DNA from: Halobaculum saliterrae
GTDB taxonomy: Archaea > Halobacteriota > Halobacteria > Halobacteriales > Haloferacaceae
Direction of reading: 5' to 3'
NCBI RefSeq assembly: GCF_009831625.1
Contig: NZ_WUUS01000014.1
Span: 1 to 46,184, forward strand
DNA length: 46,184 bases
Below are positions 46,094-46,184 of this stretch, piece by piece. The notes beneath the pieces are model-generated. The model did not search any database, had not been told where the DNA came from, and worked only from the letters and a program-made list of their open reading frames with translations. The first letter of the stretch is position 1; every line of letters begins with the position of its first letter. The translations under genes were made by a program, and so were the position numbers.

Positions 46094-46184
46094 CTTCTTA
46101 CCTAACAATACAAACTATAGGAGAATAAATGTTTGGTAAGATTTGAGAACTACCCTCCGGCATTTCCCGAGCAATCATCAACGA
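45887..46184. repeat. Terminal direct repeat, right copy (circular contig overlap)
   Basis: This is identical to 1-298. See the left copy. Base 45887 corresponds to base 1 of the circle. Confidence 0.93.

Overview
The window is a circular haloarchaeal replicon opened at an arbitrary point. Bases 1-298 are identical to bases 45887-46184, so the molecule is best read as a circle of about 45,886 bp, with the DUF6788-like gene present in full at the right end and in part at the left. The proteins are very rich in Asp and Glu, promoters are of the archaeal TATA type with leaderless starts, and there is an Orc1/Cdc6 initiator, a TATA-binding protein, a TFB and a DUF1931 histone-fold protein. Together these point to a plasmid or plasmid-like element of class Halobacteria. 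I see no capsid, terminase or conjugation genes, no rRNA and no CRISPR array.

Layout. 1-2200: replication origin, with orc1/cdc6 flanked on both sides by origin recognition boxes. 2200-6060: small regulators, two frameshifted gene remnants, an RNase-H-fold protein and a hairpin-rich non-coding stretch. 6062-15494: a defence block holding a possible nuclease, an ApeA-like HEPN protein, a coiled-coil membrane protein, a GmrSD-type (DUF262/DUF1524) restriction enzyme and a one-polypeptide type IIG restriction-modification enzyme translationally coupled to a TBP. 15510-18611: membrane proteins, an SH3-like small protein and a histone-fold protein. 18638-21255: a leftward run of small genes (HEPN, zinc ribbons, nuclease-like, SinR/Cas2-like, split zinc ribbon with a glycine zipper). 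21256-23430: TFB with structured non-coding DNA on both sides. 23433-30780: membrane proteins, a VapBC-type operon with a palindromic operator, nuclease-like proteins and a degenerate PrimPol-like protein. 31376-35620: accessory proteins, a tyrosine recombinase and a broken PemK/MazF-like toxin.

The most unusual region is 36300-40330. Six tRNA genes (Gln-TTG, Asp-GTC, Ser-GCT, Glu-TTC, Arg-TCG, Gly-GCC) alternate with tRNA-sized or smaller folded elements, some with a perfect T-arm but no usable anticodon arm. Among them lies a gene for a Ro60/Rsr-type TROVE plus vWA protein. Ro proteins bind Y RNAs and misfolded RNAs, and bacterial Y RNAs include tRNA-like forms, so this looks like a plasmid-borne Ro ribonucleoprotein locus with its own RNA partners. 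The functional link is an inference.

40330-46093 is the maintenance region: a two-domain HTH regulator, ParA with its small partner, a Fic-like protein, a ribbon-helix-helix protein and two paralogous winged-helix regulators. Its intergenic gaps share CTATAG-centred repeats that are candidate partition sites or operators. A second repeat family, an inverted pair of CTTACCWAACA half-sites, occurs at four loci elsewhere. The plasmid also carries HEPN, PIN, Fic and PemK/MazF-like proteins, families that often act on RNA or translation, next to a private set of tRNAs and a Ro protein.
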